A stretch of 64,000 bases of DNA from CBDAMZ01 sp965197375 (GCA_965197375.1 CBDAMZ010000007.1:186001-250000); one strand, 5' to 3'. Shown: positions 18,702 through 27,824, counted from the stretch's first letter. Notes: a model not told the origin generated them from the letters alone. Program-made: numbers and translations.

Positions 18702-19158
18702 CCGGGTTGGAAGGGCATTGTTCTCCGAATGTTGTTTACAGCACAGCCAGACCGCGTCCAGGCCGCAATCAATAGCGACTAGTTGATTCCAATACCGACA
18801 GGGGGTATCAACGGCTGGGTGTAGCGGGTTAAAATACTGAAGAATCCCAGTTTTAGACCGTCAGTTCGGTGGCTTTCCGCAGCGCATCCATCTCTTTCAG
18901 CCAGCCCTGTACTTGGTTCCAACTCGGAACGGTTGGGACGCCATTGTCCTTGAACAAACCGCGCATGCAGAGCGAATGAGCAGTCGGCCTGATTACGGTA
19001 CACTATGAGATACAATGGCCGGCGCGACGTCAACATACCGCGCCACCGGTGAACTTGCCGTTCGAGATCTGGCGCACGGTTTACCGTCGCGGTGAACCCG
19101 CGTGGTCGAGCTGCTGGAGCTCGCCGATACTGCACAGAAAGCGGAGAAGTCATTGATC
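18702..19158. other. intergenic with a minus-strand coding remnant and family B repeat
   Basis: On the minus strand a frame ending near 18857 reads LFKDNGVPTVPSWNQVQG and then a further 16 residues ending in ATELTV and a stop. It looks like the C-terminus of a lost gene. The part encoding GVPTVPSWNQ is the same DNA as the family B repeat (GGTTCCAACTCGGAAC, then GGGACGCCA). No complete gene is present. Confidence 0.35.
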
Positions 19159-19441
19159 ATGTACGAAGTGATGATGCATTCAGCGAGTCGGCGAATCGTC
19201 CTCGCAGTTCTCATCGCCGTTGTCTTGGCGATCCCAGCTGCCGGTCAGGAGTTTGCGGCTGGTGAGCCCATCGGTGCGCTCAATGAGACCGGAGTGTGGC
19301 AGCCGATGTCGGACAATGTCACGGTCTATGGCAGCTTTCACTTTTCTGAAAGCTGCACGTTTGATCGCAACAAGAACCTGATTCTGGACATGAATACCGG
19401 TAACCGGGGAGACGCCACAGAAAATGATGGCTTTGTCTCTC
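19159..19441 (+). pseudogene. SMP-30/lactonase-like secreted protein, truncated by IS copy 3
   Basis: About 94 residues remain. A signal peptide (RRIVLAVLIAVVLAIPAAGQ) is followed by VYGSFHFSESCTFDRNKNLI and ATENDGFVSL, which resembles the first blade of SMP-30/NHL-type beta-propellers in secreted proteins. The reading frame runs straight into the left end of the insertion sequence at 19442. The rest of the propeller is not found on the other side, so a deletion accompanied or followed the insertion. ATG 19159 is the likely start. Confidence 0.65.
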
Positions 19442-19492
19442 TGAATCGTACCGGGTTTCTCGGAGACCTCATTGCTTGGGAGGATGGGGGCT

Positions 19493-20080
19493 ATGGGACG
19501 TCCCAGTCGGTTTTCTCCGGAAGTGCGCGAACGTGCCGTCCGGATGGTCGAGGAGTGCCGGGAGGCCCACGCCTCAGAGTGGGCGGTGCTGCAGTCGGTG
19601 GCGCCGAAGCTCGGCTGCACGGCGGAGACGCTGCGGAAGTGGGTGCGGCAGGCGCAGCGTGATGCTGGGCATCGGCCGGGCCTGACGACGAGCGAGCGGG
19701 AGCGGTTGAAGGAGCTGGAGCGCGAGGTCCGTGAGCTGAAGCGGGCGAATGAGATCCTGCGGAAAGCGTTCGCGTATTTCGCCCAGGCGGAGCTCGACCG
19801 CCGGAGGACGTCGCCACGATGGTCCAGTTCATCGCCGACCATCGCGCCGTGGTCGGGGTCGAGCCGATCTGCCGATCGCCCCGTCGACGGACTCATCGCC
19901 ATCGGCACCAGCGGACACATCCGACGCGCCGGTCCGCACGGGCGCAGCGCGACGATCAGCTCCGCGTCGAGATTCAGCGGGTCTATGACGCGCACCAGCA
20001 GGTCTACGGCCCCCGGAAAGTCTGGAAGCAGCTGCGACGGGACGGCGTCCGCGTGGCGCGCTGCACCGTGGCGCGCCTGA
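19493..20080 (+). CDS. IS3 OrfA (run-on frame)
   Basis: The N-terminal helix-turn-helix (GRPSRFSPEVRERAVRM) and full leucine zipper (ERLKELEREVRELKRANEIL) of OrfA are followed by AYFAQAELDRR, where OrfA normally stops. No stop occurs, so translation runs on into out-of-frame sequence until 20080. The functional part is about residues 1-105. OrfB starts at 19819 in the -1 frame, the standard arrangement for programmed frameshifting in this family. Confidence 0.75.
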   Translation: MGRPSRFSPEVRERAVRMVEECREAHASEWAVLQSVAPKLGCTAETLRKWVRQAQRDAGHRPGLTTSERERLKELEREVRELKRANEILRKAFAYFAQAELDRRRTSPRWSSSSPTIAPWSGSSRSADRPVDGLIAIGTSGHIRRAGPHGRSATISSASRFSGSMTRTSRSTAPGKSGSSCDGTASAWRAAPWRA

Positions 20081-20703
20081 TGCGCGCGATGGGCCTTGCC
20101 GGGGCCGTCCGGGGCCGGGCTTGGGTCACCACGACCCACGCCGGTGAGGGCGGTCGCCCGGTGGACCTCGTTGACCGCCGATTCGTGGCCACCCGTCCGA
20201 ATCAGCTCTGGGTCTCCGATTTCACGTACGTCGCACCCTGGGGCGGCTTTGGCTACGTCGCGTTCGTCATCGACGTGTTTGCGCGACGCATTGTGGGCTG
20301 GCTGGTGTCGGCCTCCATGCGTACGGACTTTGTGCTGGATGCGGTGGAGCAGGCGATCTACGCCCGCCGGGGCGACGCCCTCACCGGCCTCGTACATCAC
20401 AGTGATGCCGGGTCGCAATATCTCTCGATGCGGTACACGGATCGCCTCGTGGACGCCGGCATCGCGCCGTCGGTCGGCAGCCAAGGCGATGCCTATGACA
20501 ATGCCCTCGTCGAATCGGTGATCGGCTTGTACAAGACGGAGGCGATTCGACGGAAGGGCCCGTGGCGCACCCTCGAGGCCGTGGAGTTCGCCACCTTGAC
20601 GTGGGTGGACTGGTTCAACACACGACGACTGTTGGGGCCGCTCGGGGACATTCCACCAGCAGAGTTCGAGGCGCAGTACTATGAGCAGGCTGAGGTGGCC
20701 TGA
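19819..20703 (+). CDS. IS3 OrfB transposase, frame restored
   Basis: The protein has 294 residues from ATG 19819 (MVQFIADHRAVVGVEPIC). The rve domain is complete with the D, D and E residues in WVSDFTYV, VHHSDAGSQY and NALVESVIGLYKTE. In copies 1, 2 and 5 the start and the catalytic part of OrfB lie in different frames. A 10-bp deletion here puts them in one frame, at the cost of replacing the AVLPIAPST segment with RSPRRRT. This is the only copy with a continuous OrfB. Confidence 0.85.
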   Translation: MVQFIADHRAVVGVEPICRSPRRRTHRHRHQRTHPTRRSARAQRDDQLRVEIQRVYDAHQQVYGPRKVWKQLRRDGVRVARCTVARLMRAMGLAGAVRGRAWVTTTHAGEGGRPVDLVDRRFVATRPNQLWVSDFTYVAPWGGFGYVAFVIDVFARRIVGWLVSASMRTDFVLDAVEQAIYARRGDALTGLVHHSDAGSQYLSMRYTDRLVDAGIAPSVGSQGDAYDNALVESVIGLYKTEAIRRKGPWRTLEAVEFATLTWVDWFNTRRLLGPLGDIPPAEFEAQYYEQAEVA

Positions 20704-20822
20704 TTCAACGCATTCGGTCTCCGAGAAACCCGGTACGATTCAGTGCTGGTCAGTTGACGAAGCGTGCACTAATCACAAATAATACTGGTACAGGTGTGGT
20801 AACGATGCAGGAGGCGAAGCTG

Positions 20823-21251
20823 ATGCGAGGAAGGGAAGCTGTTGCGGTTGGTACTATCTTGGTGTTGGGTGCGGTTCCGGTGGTGGGGCATCATGCGTTC
20901 TCGGCCGAGTTCGATGCGGCCGTGCCGCTGCACTTTGAGGGCAAGATCGTCAAGATGGAGTGGATCAACCCTCATGCGTGGCTCCACCTCGAGGTGGTCC
21001 AAGAGGATGGCACGAAAGTGGTCTGGATGGTCGAGGGCGGCACGCCCAATACGCTGTTCAGGCGTGGTATCACAAGGGATTCCTTGCTGCCTGGACAGGA
21101 CGTTATCGTCGATGGTTATCAGGCGAAGGACGGCTCGAATAAGATGAACGGCCGCGATCTCACGTACCCAGACGGGACTAAGCTCTTCCTGGGTTCGTCC
21201 GGGACCGGCGCTCCAAGAGATGGATCGGACGCGACCGAACCGACCAAGTAG
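20823..21251 (+). CDS. secreted DUF6152 family protein
   Basis: The protein has 142 residues from ATG 20823, chosen because AGGAGG lies at 20808-20813; earlier in-frame starts at 20754 and 20805 lack one. A signal peptide ends at about VVGHHAF. The family pattern EFDAAVPLHFEGKIVKMEWINPHAW is followed by a small beta domain with WMVEGGTPNTLFRRG. DUF6152 proteins are small periplasmic proteins of unknown function, often near cytochromes and DUF6644 membrane proteins. Those genes follow here on the opposite strand. Confidence 0.85.
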   Translation: MRGREAVAVGTILVLGAVPVVGHHAFSAEFDAAVPLHFEGKIVKMEWINPHAWLHLEVVQEDGTKVVWMVEGGTPNTLFRRGITRDSLLPGQDVIVDGYQAKDGSNKMNGRDLTYPDGTKLFLGSSGTGAPRDGSDATEPTK

Positions 21252-21316
21252 CTGGTCGGCCTCCGGCATCGGCGGGACGCACGTACTTACTGCCTGGATC
21301 GACTAAGACCCTGCGC

Positions 21317-21352
21317 CTCTCGGCCCGGTGCCGAGATGCCCGGGGTTTTTTT
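21317..21352 (+). terminator. probable rho-independent terminator
   Basis: Between two convergent genes, CTCGGC/GCCGAG (21319-21324 with 21330-21335) or CCCGG/CCGGG (21324-21328 with 21340-21344) can pair. The second pairing is followed after one base by seven T residues (21346-21352), the layout of an intrinsic terminator for the DUF6152 gene. Confidence 0.55.
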
Positions 21353-21377
21353 CTGTGGCAGTTTCTTCGGAACATTA

Positions 21378-21857
21378 CTAGGAGAGTAACCCGATCAAGC
21401 GCGCTCCGATAGTAACGCCTGTCCAGAGCACGATCGAGAAGAGTCCCACGACCTTGCCCCAGACAGGCCCCACCCGGGCCTCGTCTGCCAGTGTGACCTT
21501 TCGGCGGAGGGTGAACGTAAAGATGATTCCCAAAAGAATGCCCTCCATCTTCCACCAGAAGAAAGGGCTGTAATATTGTTTTAGGGCAGTTGATGTCAAC
21601 TGGGGGAGTCCTGTGATAAGTAGCATCACGAGGCCCCAAATCAGCCACGGTTCGGCATCTCGCGCGAGCTGCACAACGGGCGTGCGTGTCAGGCCGCGCC
21701 CCAGAAGGCGAACGTCGACCACTAGGACGGCACCAGCGAACACTACCAATGCTACCAGGTGCACACACTGGATGATCGGTGTGAGCCAGGTCGATTCGAG
21801 GAAGACCACGCTAAGCGGGTGGGCCTGCATCCACTCAAAAAACGGCAGCAGCGACAC
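21378..21857 (-). CDS. DUF6644-like integral membrane protein
   Basis: The protein has about 159 residues from GTG 21857 (VSLLPFFEWMQAHPLS), which lines up with the start of the neighbouring paralogue (MSLRSVFEWLDSLPSS). Four hydrophobic segments are visible, with WLIWGLVMLLITGLPQ and FFWWKMEGILLGIIF. It is a paralogue of the next gene upstream, with 11 bp between them. Function is unknown; the family accompanies DUF6152 proteins and cytochromes, suggesting a role at the membrane in redox or copper chemistry. Confidence 0.75.
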   Translation of the reverse strand: MSLLPFFEWMQAHPLSVVFLESTWLTPIIQCVHLVALVVFAGAVLVVDVRLLGRGLTRTPVVQLARDAEPWLIWGLVMLLITGLPQLTSTALKQYYSPFFWWKMEGILLGIIFTFTLRRKVTLADEARVGPVWGKVVGLFSIVLWTGVTIGARLIGLLS

Positions 21858-21868
21858 TGGTTTGATCC

Positions 21869-22396
21869 CTAATGAAGGTTTAGGCCGTCCCACCAATCTG
21901 GCATGAGTCCACTGTAAGCGATCATTCGACCGGTCACCACGACGCCCGCCCACAGTGCCAGCGACAAGGCACCGGCGAGCCTAGCTCCAAACGGCGTTAC
22001 GGTATTGTGCTCCCACGCGGCCACCGAGTGGTAGGTGCTTAGATGAAAGGCTAATGCATTGATGCCTGCAAGGAACATCAGTATGTTCTTAAACCAAAAG
22101 TAGAAGTTGCCGTAGAATCGCATTGGCTGGCTATAGAACAGCAGGAGGCCAGTAACGGTGCTGATCAGGAAGCCGGCAATAGCCCACGGGAAGAGGCGTC
22201 TTGGGATATTTGACACCGGAACACGCTTCAGTGCGATGCCGATGAGGCGCATATCCCAGAAGGCAATCAAACCTGCGAACAGGCACATGCTTACGACATG
22301 CGACGTCAAGAGGATGGGGTAAGCGTTGAGCGATTCACGGAGTGCGATGCTACTGGGCAGGCTATCCAACCACTCGAATACGCTCCGCAAAGACAT
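21869..22396 (-). CDS. DUF6644-like integral membrane protein
   Basis: The protein has 175 residues. Four to five transmembrane helices can be drawn, with LTSHVVSMCLFAGLIAFWDMR, the RRLFPWAIAGFLISTVTGLL segment and FYFWFKNILMFLAGINALAF. His residues sit in the second and fourth helices, as in cytochrome-b-like membrane bundles, but no heme motif is certain. It forms a tandem pair with the following paralogue and is probably co-transcribed with the cytochrome gene 42 bp upstream. Confidence 0.78.
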   Translation of the reverse strand: MSLRSVFEWLDSLPSSIALRESLNAYPILLTSHVVSMCLFAGLIAFWDMRLIGIALKRVPVSNIPRRLFPWAIAGFLISTVTGLLLFYSQPMRFYGNFYFWFKNILMFLAGINALAFHLSTYHSVAAWEHNTVTPFGARLAGALSLALWAGVVVTGRMIAYSGLMPDWWDGLNLH

Positions 22397-22438
22397 TTGA
22401 GTATCTCAAGAGAACTGCTTGGCACGCGGACCGTTGGA

Positions 22439-22942
22439 CTACTGGCAGCGGCTCGATTCAGGGTAGCGGCGATACTTTAAGTGGCAGTTTTCGCACGCGC
22501 CTGCAACTAGGTTAGTGGTCTCAATCATGGCATCACGGTCTTTTGTCTGAGCAACTCGGTAGGCTTCCCGCCCAACTTCTTCGAGATTCTGTGCCCACTG
22601 GACGAAATCGTCCTGGTCTAGGGGAACTGGGCGCCCGTTTTCGCACATCCGCCCTTGCAATACGATGAGGTTTGCCGACTCAGCCAGCGCGAGCGCCGCG
22701 TTCTCTACGCTCGGCCAGCCGGCATAGATACTTGCAAACGTGCTCGTGACCGTTCCGTCGCCGCCTGCCTCTGGCGGCGCTTCGGGGTCTTTCGCCTGGA
22801 CGTCGAAGATCAGGTTCGAGTTGGGGAATAGAATGCCCCGCATCAGCTGGGCAAGGGTGCCTGAGGGTTTGTTGGACGGGGCCTGCGCGCTAGCTACACC
22901 GACCACGAGGAATAACGTAAAAAAAAAGCCGAGGGCTCGCAT
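22439..22942 (-). CDS. exported cytochrome c (class II-like)
   Basis: The protein has 167 residues from ATG 22942, preceded by GGAG eight bases upstream; an earlier in-frame ATG lacks coding character before it. A signal peptide (FFFTLFLVVGVASAQA) is followed by a helical domain and a C-terminal heme site CENCHLKYRRYP. A CxxCH near the C-terminus of an all-helical protein fits the cytochrome c prime-like fold. It probably carries electrons in the periplasm for the neighbouring membrane proteins. Four-helix packing is inferred, not seen. Confidence 0.82.
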   Translation of the reverse strand: MRALGFFFTLFLVVGVASAQAPSNKPSGTLAQLMRGILFPNSNLIFDVQAKDPEAPPEAGGDGTVTSTFASIYAGWPSVENAALALAESANLIVLQGRMCENGRPVPLDQDDFVQWAQNLEEVGREAYRVAQTKDRDAMIETTNLVAGACENCHLKYRRYPESSRCQ

Positions 22943-23165
22943 CGTTGCACTCCGTCTGAAAAGCTTTATCCGGGCAATTATCGCATGAGTCGAAACTGAC
23001 CAATGCACGACACTCGTACCGCGGCCAAGCCTATCCCAGTTGCATGATTGTGTAAAATCCACGTCACGGCTTCATGGTTCCTATGAACGACCGGCACAGG
23101 GCCATAGCTAATGGACCGGCTGGTGCCAGCTGCTCACGCTTTCGATGGCCAGCCAGCGGGCGCGG

Positions 23166-23303
23166 CTAGAGCCCGAGGAGCCTAGGGAAGTCCAAAAGTA
23201 GGGCCTGTTCGGCTTCCGCCGGTGTCGAACCGAGCGCGATGATGTCGAGCTTGCCGAACTCACCTAGCGGGCCGACGTTATAGAAAATGTATTGGCCTGT
23301 CTG
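23166..23303 (-). pseudogene. 3' remnant of an unrecognised gene
   Basis: On the minus strand a frame reads GQYIFYNVGPLGEFGKLDII followed by ALGSTPAEAEQALLLDFPRL and a stop at 23166. Composition and helix pattern are those of a real protein C-terminus, but no start or body exists upstream. I do not recognise the family. The surrounding 22943-23430 holds nothing else I can support. Confidence 0.3.
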
Positions 23304-23430
23304 TCTGGTGGGTGCGGTCGAACGCGAGGGTGCCAACGGGCAGTCCGCCTAGAGGTCGCGCAAAGAAAAAGCCCGGGACGCGAGCGTCGCACTCGCACCA
23401 CGGGCACTAGCATCGAGTTCCGGACGGCCA

Positions 23431-25634
23431 CTACTTGGCCAGCGGATCCGGCCGCACCTGGAACTTGACCAGCTCTGGGCGTGCCCCGTAGCCGTCTTCC
23501 GTGTGCCACGTGACGGCGGCCCCGTACGTGGCATACACGCCACGGCCCTTCCATCCGGCGTTCGGGTCGTCGATCCGTCCATCCAGCCCGCGGCTGAAGA
23601 AGCCCATGGGATACGCACGCGGAGGGTCACCCAGTCGCCCGTGTGTGGCATCAGCGCCAGCAGGGCGTCAGAGTTCGACCCGCTGGCGATCGGGACGTCC
23701 TTACCCAGGCCAAGCGTGTCGTGCTGGTCTACCCAGTTGTAGTAGTGGTAATCGGCCCGGACGTGGGTATCCTTCAAGTTCGGACCCGGTGTAGGATAGA
23801 GGGTCCACCCTTCGTTGCAGTGTCGGCCCGTGGCTGACGAGCCCTTGAGCGTCGAACACTTGCGGCGGTCGAAGGCCGCGAAGTGGCTGCTGCCAGACAG
23901 GGCAGTCCGGATGACCCCCTTCCGGTCGATGTCGATCCCGCGCGGCCCGAACCCGGCGTCCCCATAGCTGATATCGGCCTGGATCTCGGAAGGCACCTCG
24001 TACACCTCGGTGATGCAGCTCTCCGGCGGGTCATCACCCACGTGCAGTCTAGCAATCCGCCCCGGGAACAGTGTCGAGGCAATCCAGACCACTTTGGGGT
24101 TTGTGGGGTCAGTGATGATGCCGTAGCTGCCGATGACGATCCGCGTGTCGAGGCTCGGGTCGAGGTCATTGGGGATCGCCTGGCCGCGGAAACCACTGCG
24201 ACCGGCCGGCTCGTTCCACGGCTTGGTGATCTTGCCGTCGCCGTTAGTATCGATGACGGTTGGGCACCATGCCTGCGAGGCACGTTCGTCGCCTGTTTCG
24301 TCGTAAGTCTTCGTGTCGAGCCAGCCGACCACCATGCGGTCCCCGCTAAAGAACAGCGTGTCTCGGTCGTCCTCGGCGAATTGCAGGTGGTGAGTGCCGA
24401 AGCAGGTGTCGATCAGCACGAACTTCTGTGCCGCCGGGTCGTAGAATCCGGCCTGACGCCCGCTTTGATCCACCGGGAAGTACTTGGCCGATGGGTGATC
24501 CCCGCCTTCCTTGCACCAGTCGGGGTTCGGATGGGCTCGAATCTGTGTCGTGAGCCAGACGCGGCCTTTCGCATCCATCATCGGGTTGTGCGGGTTCGCC
24601 GGGTTGTTGTGCGGAGGGTCCGTGCCGGCAAACGGCGAGGCTTGGAACCCCTCGAGCGGGAACATTCCCGGGACGGTCGAGCGTTCGGCCCGCAACGGAA
24701 TCTTTAGCATCGTCGAGGAGTTCTGCACCGGATCGACGATCGTCAAGTAGTCGTTGCCGACGTCCACGCCATAGACGGGCCCGTTGGCGTTCACCATCGG
24801 GTTCCGCTTGTCGGTAGCGACCTCGTCATGCACGTAGCCGACGTAGTCTGGGGCCCAATCCCACATGGTGAGGACGACGTTTCGCTCGATGCCCTGCGGC
24901 CGCGGCGGCGCGTCTGGCACTTCGCCGGCCGCGATGCGGTCGCTCCAGTCGGCGAACATTGCGAGGCCGCGCTGCCGCCCGAACCGGCTCATGACGTTGC
25001 TCATCTGCTGGCCTCGCTGTCCGAACTGGATGCGGTGATCCCAAGCTGCCATGGTCGAGTCGAACTGGTCCAGCTCGCGCACCTCTCGGGTGATTTTGTT
25101 TCCCAACTGGTGGCAGAGCATGCAGCCCTGCTTTTGGATATCGATCCAGTGCCCTTGGGTCGCGAGCGTCTCGGTAATGCCGTTACCGCTGGGGCCCGTG
25201 CCAGGGAACTCAGCCGGCTGAGGTGGTTCGATGAGCGCGTACCAGTAGTTAGCCGGGTATACCCGCGCAGCTTCTCGCGGAGTGGAGGCCACACGCGTGT
25301 TGAGCGTCAGGTCATCACCCAGGGAGGCCATGACCGTCTCTGAGTCCAGCAGGCCGTACCCGCGCACCCATACCCGATATGTGGCATCGGGCAGCTCGGG
25401 CAAGAGAAACCGCCCGTCGTCGTTCGTGATGACGATTTTGCGAAACTTGGTGTTCAGCTCGTCTGTCTCGGCGATGACCCAGACGCCTGCTTCCGCGCCG
25501 GCCGTGCTCTCGACGACGCCGGTGATTTCGCTGTCGCCGGCTCCCGCCACGCTGGCCGGCTTGTTGACGCCGGCCAAGACAAATCCGGCTGCCGCACAGA
25601 AAGCCACACCGACGAACCTACATATCTTGCGCAT
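23431..25634 (-). pseudogene. carboxypeptidase-regulatory/cytochrome c/beta-propeller protein, frameshifted near the 3' end
   Basis: The protein is about 735 residues when repaired. In order it has a signal peptide, a carboxypeptidase-regulatory-like domain (EITGVVESTAGAEAGVWVIA to RVWVRGYGLL), a heme site GCMLCHQLGN near residue 170, and a long propeller-like domain (VYGVDVGNDYLTIVDP, GRVWLTTQIR, DTCFGTHHLQFAEDD). At about 23611 the frame slips by one base. The other frame continues PMGFFSRGLDGRID, GWKGRGVYATYGA and WHTEDGYGARPEL and stops at 23431, a far better C-terminus than the in-frame continuation to 23349. It may oxidise an organic substrate in the periplasm; function is unknown. Confidence 0.78.
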
Positions 25635-25690
25635 GAACGTCCCCCTTCAAGCGTCTGGGGCCGTATGATCGCAGCGTCTTGATCGGGGTG

Positions 25691-26173
25691 TCAAGATGAG
25701 GTGCTGGTAGCGCGGTCGGCACTGGCGGCTGTACGCTGCTTGAGACGGTGCCGTCCAACAGCGACCGCGGCCTCCGTGCGCTTCTGGTCGATGGAGCCTT
25801 CGAAGTAGGCCCCTTCGTCGATGGCGATCCGGAGCGTGACGATGCGGCCCTTGACCGAGCCGGTCGCGCGGATTTCCACTTTATCCGCTGCCGTGAAGGT
25901 ACCCTTGGAGGTGCCGAGTATGGTGACTGTTTTGGCGAGGACATTGGCCGTGACCACCGCGTGCTTGCCGATGGCGAGTCCGTGATCGGGGATGGCCAGC
26001 TGGCCTTCGAAATGACCTTCGATAATCAGGTGCTCGGCGGCGGTCAGCTCTCCTTTGATCGTGATTGTGCGGCCGAGTAAGGTCATGTCTTCTGGCAGGT
26101 CCGAGTACGGGTTCGGCGGGAAGTCGCCGTCGAGCGGTGATGAACCGAGGTGATCCGGTGGCTGCCTAAGCAT
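25691..26173 (-). CDS. bactofilin
   Basis: The protein has 160 residues. After a 30-residue polar leader, TLLGRTITIKGELTAAEHLI begins the classic bactofilin right-handed beta-helix (IEGHFEGQLAIPDHGLAIG, KTVTILGTSKGTFTAADKVE, ATGSVKGRIVTLRIAIDEGA). A basic, low-complexity tail follows. Bactofilins polymerise without nucleotide into scaffold filaments that localise cell-wall or polarity factors. It is a better-preserved paralogue of the gene at 10063-10461. Confidence 0.9.
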   Translation of the reverse strand: MLRQPPDHLGSSPLDGDFPPNPYSDLPEDMTLLGRTITIKGELTAAEHLIIEGHFEGQLAIPDHGLAIGKHAVVTANVLAKTVTILGTSKGTFTAADKVEIRATGSVKGRIVTLRIAIDEGAYFEGSIDQKRTEAAVAVGRHRLKQRTAASADRATSTSS

Positions 26174-26206
26174 GCGGGTTGAAAGACATCGAGGGGATGA
26201 AGGTCG

Positions 26207-26281
<75 letters not shown>

Positions 26282-26448
26282 CCGTGGCCTCCACGCACCC
26301 GGCCACTATTCTAGCAAATCTGCCACCACTTGGCCCGCGACCGCACGATGGTGCTGCTTGAGCCAGCGGGTACTCTACCGGCGGCTGGAACACTACGGCC
26401 CTCAGGACGGCGTCGAGGTACGTTTGGTCTCTCGCTAAGCAGAAAGGC

Positions 26449-27807
26449 TTAGCACCGGATGAACGCGACCACCTCGTCACGTTTTTCCTCCATGAGCTCG
26501 TTGGAGGTAGCTTCGAGGTTAAGCCGGATGAGCGGTTCCGTATTGGATGGGCGGACGTTGAAGTGCCACGTGGCGTACTCGACCGAAACTCCGTCCATCC
26601 GATGCACATGGCCATCGCGATAGCGGTCTGCTAGTCGGTTGATTGTCCGTTCGACGTCTTCCATGTCTTCCGTTGTCACGTTGATTTCACCGGAGATGAA
26701 GTACGTCGCGCGGAGTGGGGCCAGTAGCTCGCTCAGCGTCTGGCCTTTGGTGGACATTAGCTCAAGTATTAATAATACTGGAATGAATCCGTTGTCGGCA
26801 TAGAAATTATCTCTGAAGTAGTAGTGCCCAGTGACCTCGCCGCCGAAAACCGCATCCTCTTCGCGCATCCGTTTCTTGAAGAACGCGTGGCCAACGCGGT
26901 TCATGAGCGCCGTTCCGTGATTGGCAGTCACGACATCTTTGACCGCGTGGCTGGCCCGCACGTCGTAGACGATTTTGGCGCCGGTGTGTTTGCATAGAAA
27001 CGCCTCGGCTAGCAGCGCTGTGACGAAGTCGCCCGCGACGAAGCCGCCGTCTCCGTCGACGAAGAAACAGCGGTCGGCATCACCGTCCCAAGCGATGCCG
27101 GCGTCCGCCTTGTCGGCGACGACCCGCTCGACAAGATCTCGACGGTTCACCTCGAGTAGCGGGTTGGCCTCGTGATTGGGAAACGTTCCGTCGATGTCGA
27201 AGTAAAGCCGGGTCGTCTTGCACGGCAGTCGGTCGAACAGCCGTGGCCCAACGAGTCCGCCGATTCCACTCCCGGCGTCGAGCACGAGGCGGAAGGGGTT
27301 GATACTGCTGGAGTCGATGAACGAAAGCACGTGCTCGACATAGTCGTCTAGCAGCCGAGCTTCGCTTCGCTGGCCACGCTTGCCGCTCGAAGCAGGTAGC
27401 CGGCCCTCGATGATCATGTTGCGGATGTCGGTGATGCCGGCATCGGTGGTTAACGGGAACGCCTGGCGGCGAACCAGCTTCATACCGTTGTACTGCTTGG
27501 GGTTATGCGAAGCGGTGATTTCCGCCCCGCCGTCGAGGTCGTCGCGAACGACCCCATAGTAGAGCATGTCGGTACCGATCAGCCCGAAGTCGACCACGTC
27601 GGCTCCTTCCTCGAGCGCACCATCGATGAACGCGGCTGCGAGTTCGGGGGACGAGACGCGCATGTCTCGCCCCACGCCGATACGGCGTGCACCGAGGTAG
27701 GCGACAAAGGCCCGTCCGATCTGGTGAGAGAGGTCTGTCGCGAGCTGCCGTGGGTAGATACCACGGATATCGTACGCCTTGAAGATGTCCGGATCGATCG
27801 GGGTCAT
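26449..27807 (-). CDS. phosphomannomutase/phosphoglucomutase
   Basis: The protein has 452 residues, the usual length for bifunctional PMM/PGM of the alpha-D-phosphohexomutase family. The catalytic phosphoserine is Ser100 in TASHNPKQYNG, the metal loop is DGDADR, the sugar-binding loop is GGEVTGHYYF and the phosphate-binding loop is RPSNTEP. It interconverts hexose 6- and 1-phosphates for GDP-mannose or UDP-glucose synthesis. The start is ATG 27807 (MTPIDPDIFKAYDIRG). It lies 17 bp after a sugar-1-phosphate nucleotidyltransferase gene on the same strand, so the two form a sugar-nucleotide operon. Confidence 0.94.
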   Translation of the reverse strand: MTPIDPDIFKAYDIRGIYPRQLATDLSHQIGRAFVAYLGARRIGVGRDMRVSSPELAAAFIDGALEEGADVVDFGLIGTDMLYYGVVRDDLDGGAEITASHNPKQYNGMKLVRRQAFPLTTDAGITDIRNMIIEGRLPASSGKRGQRSEARLLDDYVEHVLSFIDSSSINPFRLVLDAGSGIGGLVGPRLFDRLPCKTTRLYFDIDGTFPNHEANPLLEVNRRDLVERVVADKADAGIAWDGDADRCFFVDGDGGFVAGDFVTALLAEAFLCKHTGAKIVYDVRASHAVKDVVTANHGTALMNRVGHAFFKKRMREEDAVFGGEVTGHYYFRDNFYADNGFIPVLLILELMSTKGQTLSELLAPLRATYFISGEINVTTEDMEDVERTINRLADRYRDGHVHRMDGVSVEYATWHFNVRPSNTEPLIRLNLEATSNELMEEKRDEVVAFIRC

Positions 27808-27824
27808 GGATCTTGTGTGGGGTG

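Larger units (their letters stand above)
19442..20742 (+). mobile_element. IS3-family insertion sequence, copy 3 (1301 bp)
   Basis: It has the same 27-bp ends as the other copies. Compared with the 1290-bp copies it has 21 extra bp in the OrfA zipper (encoding LEREVRE, probably ancestral) and lacks 10 bp in the early OrfB region. The left flank is CTC and the right flank GTG, so there is no local target duplication. Confidence 0.93.
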
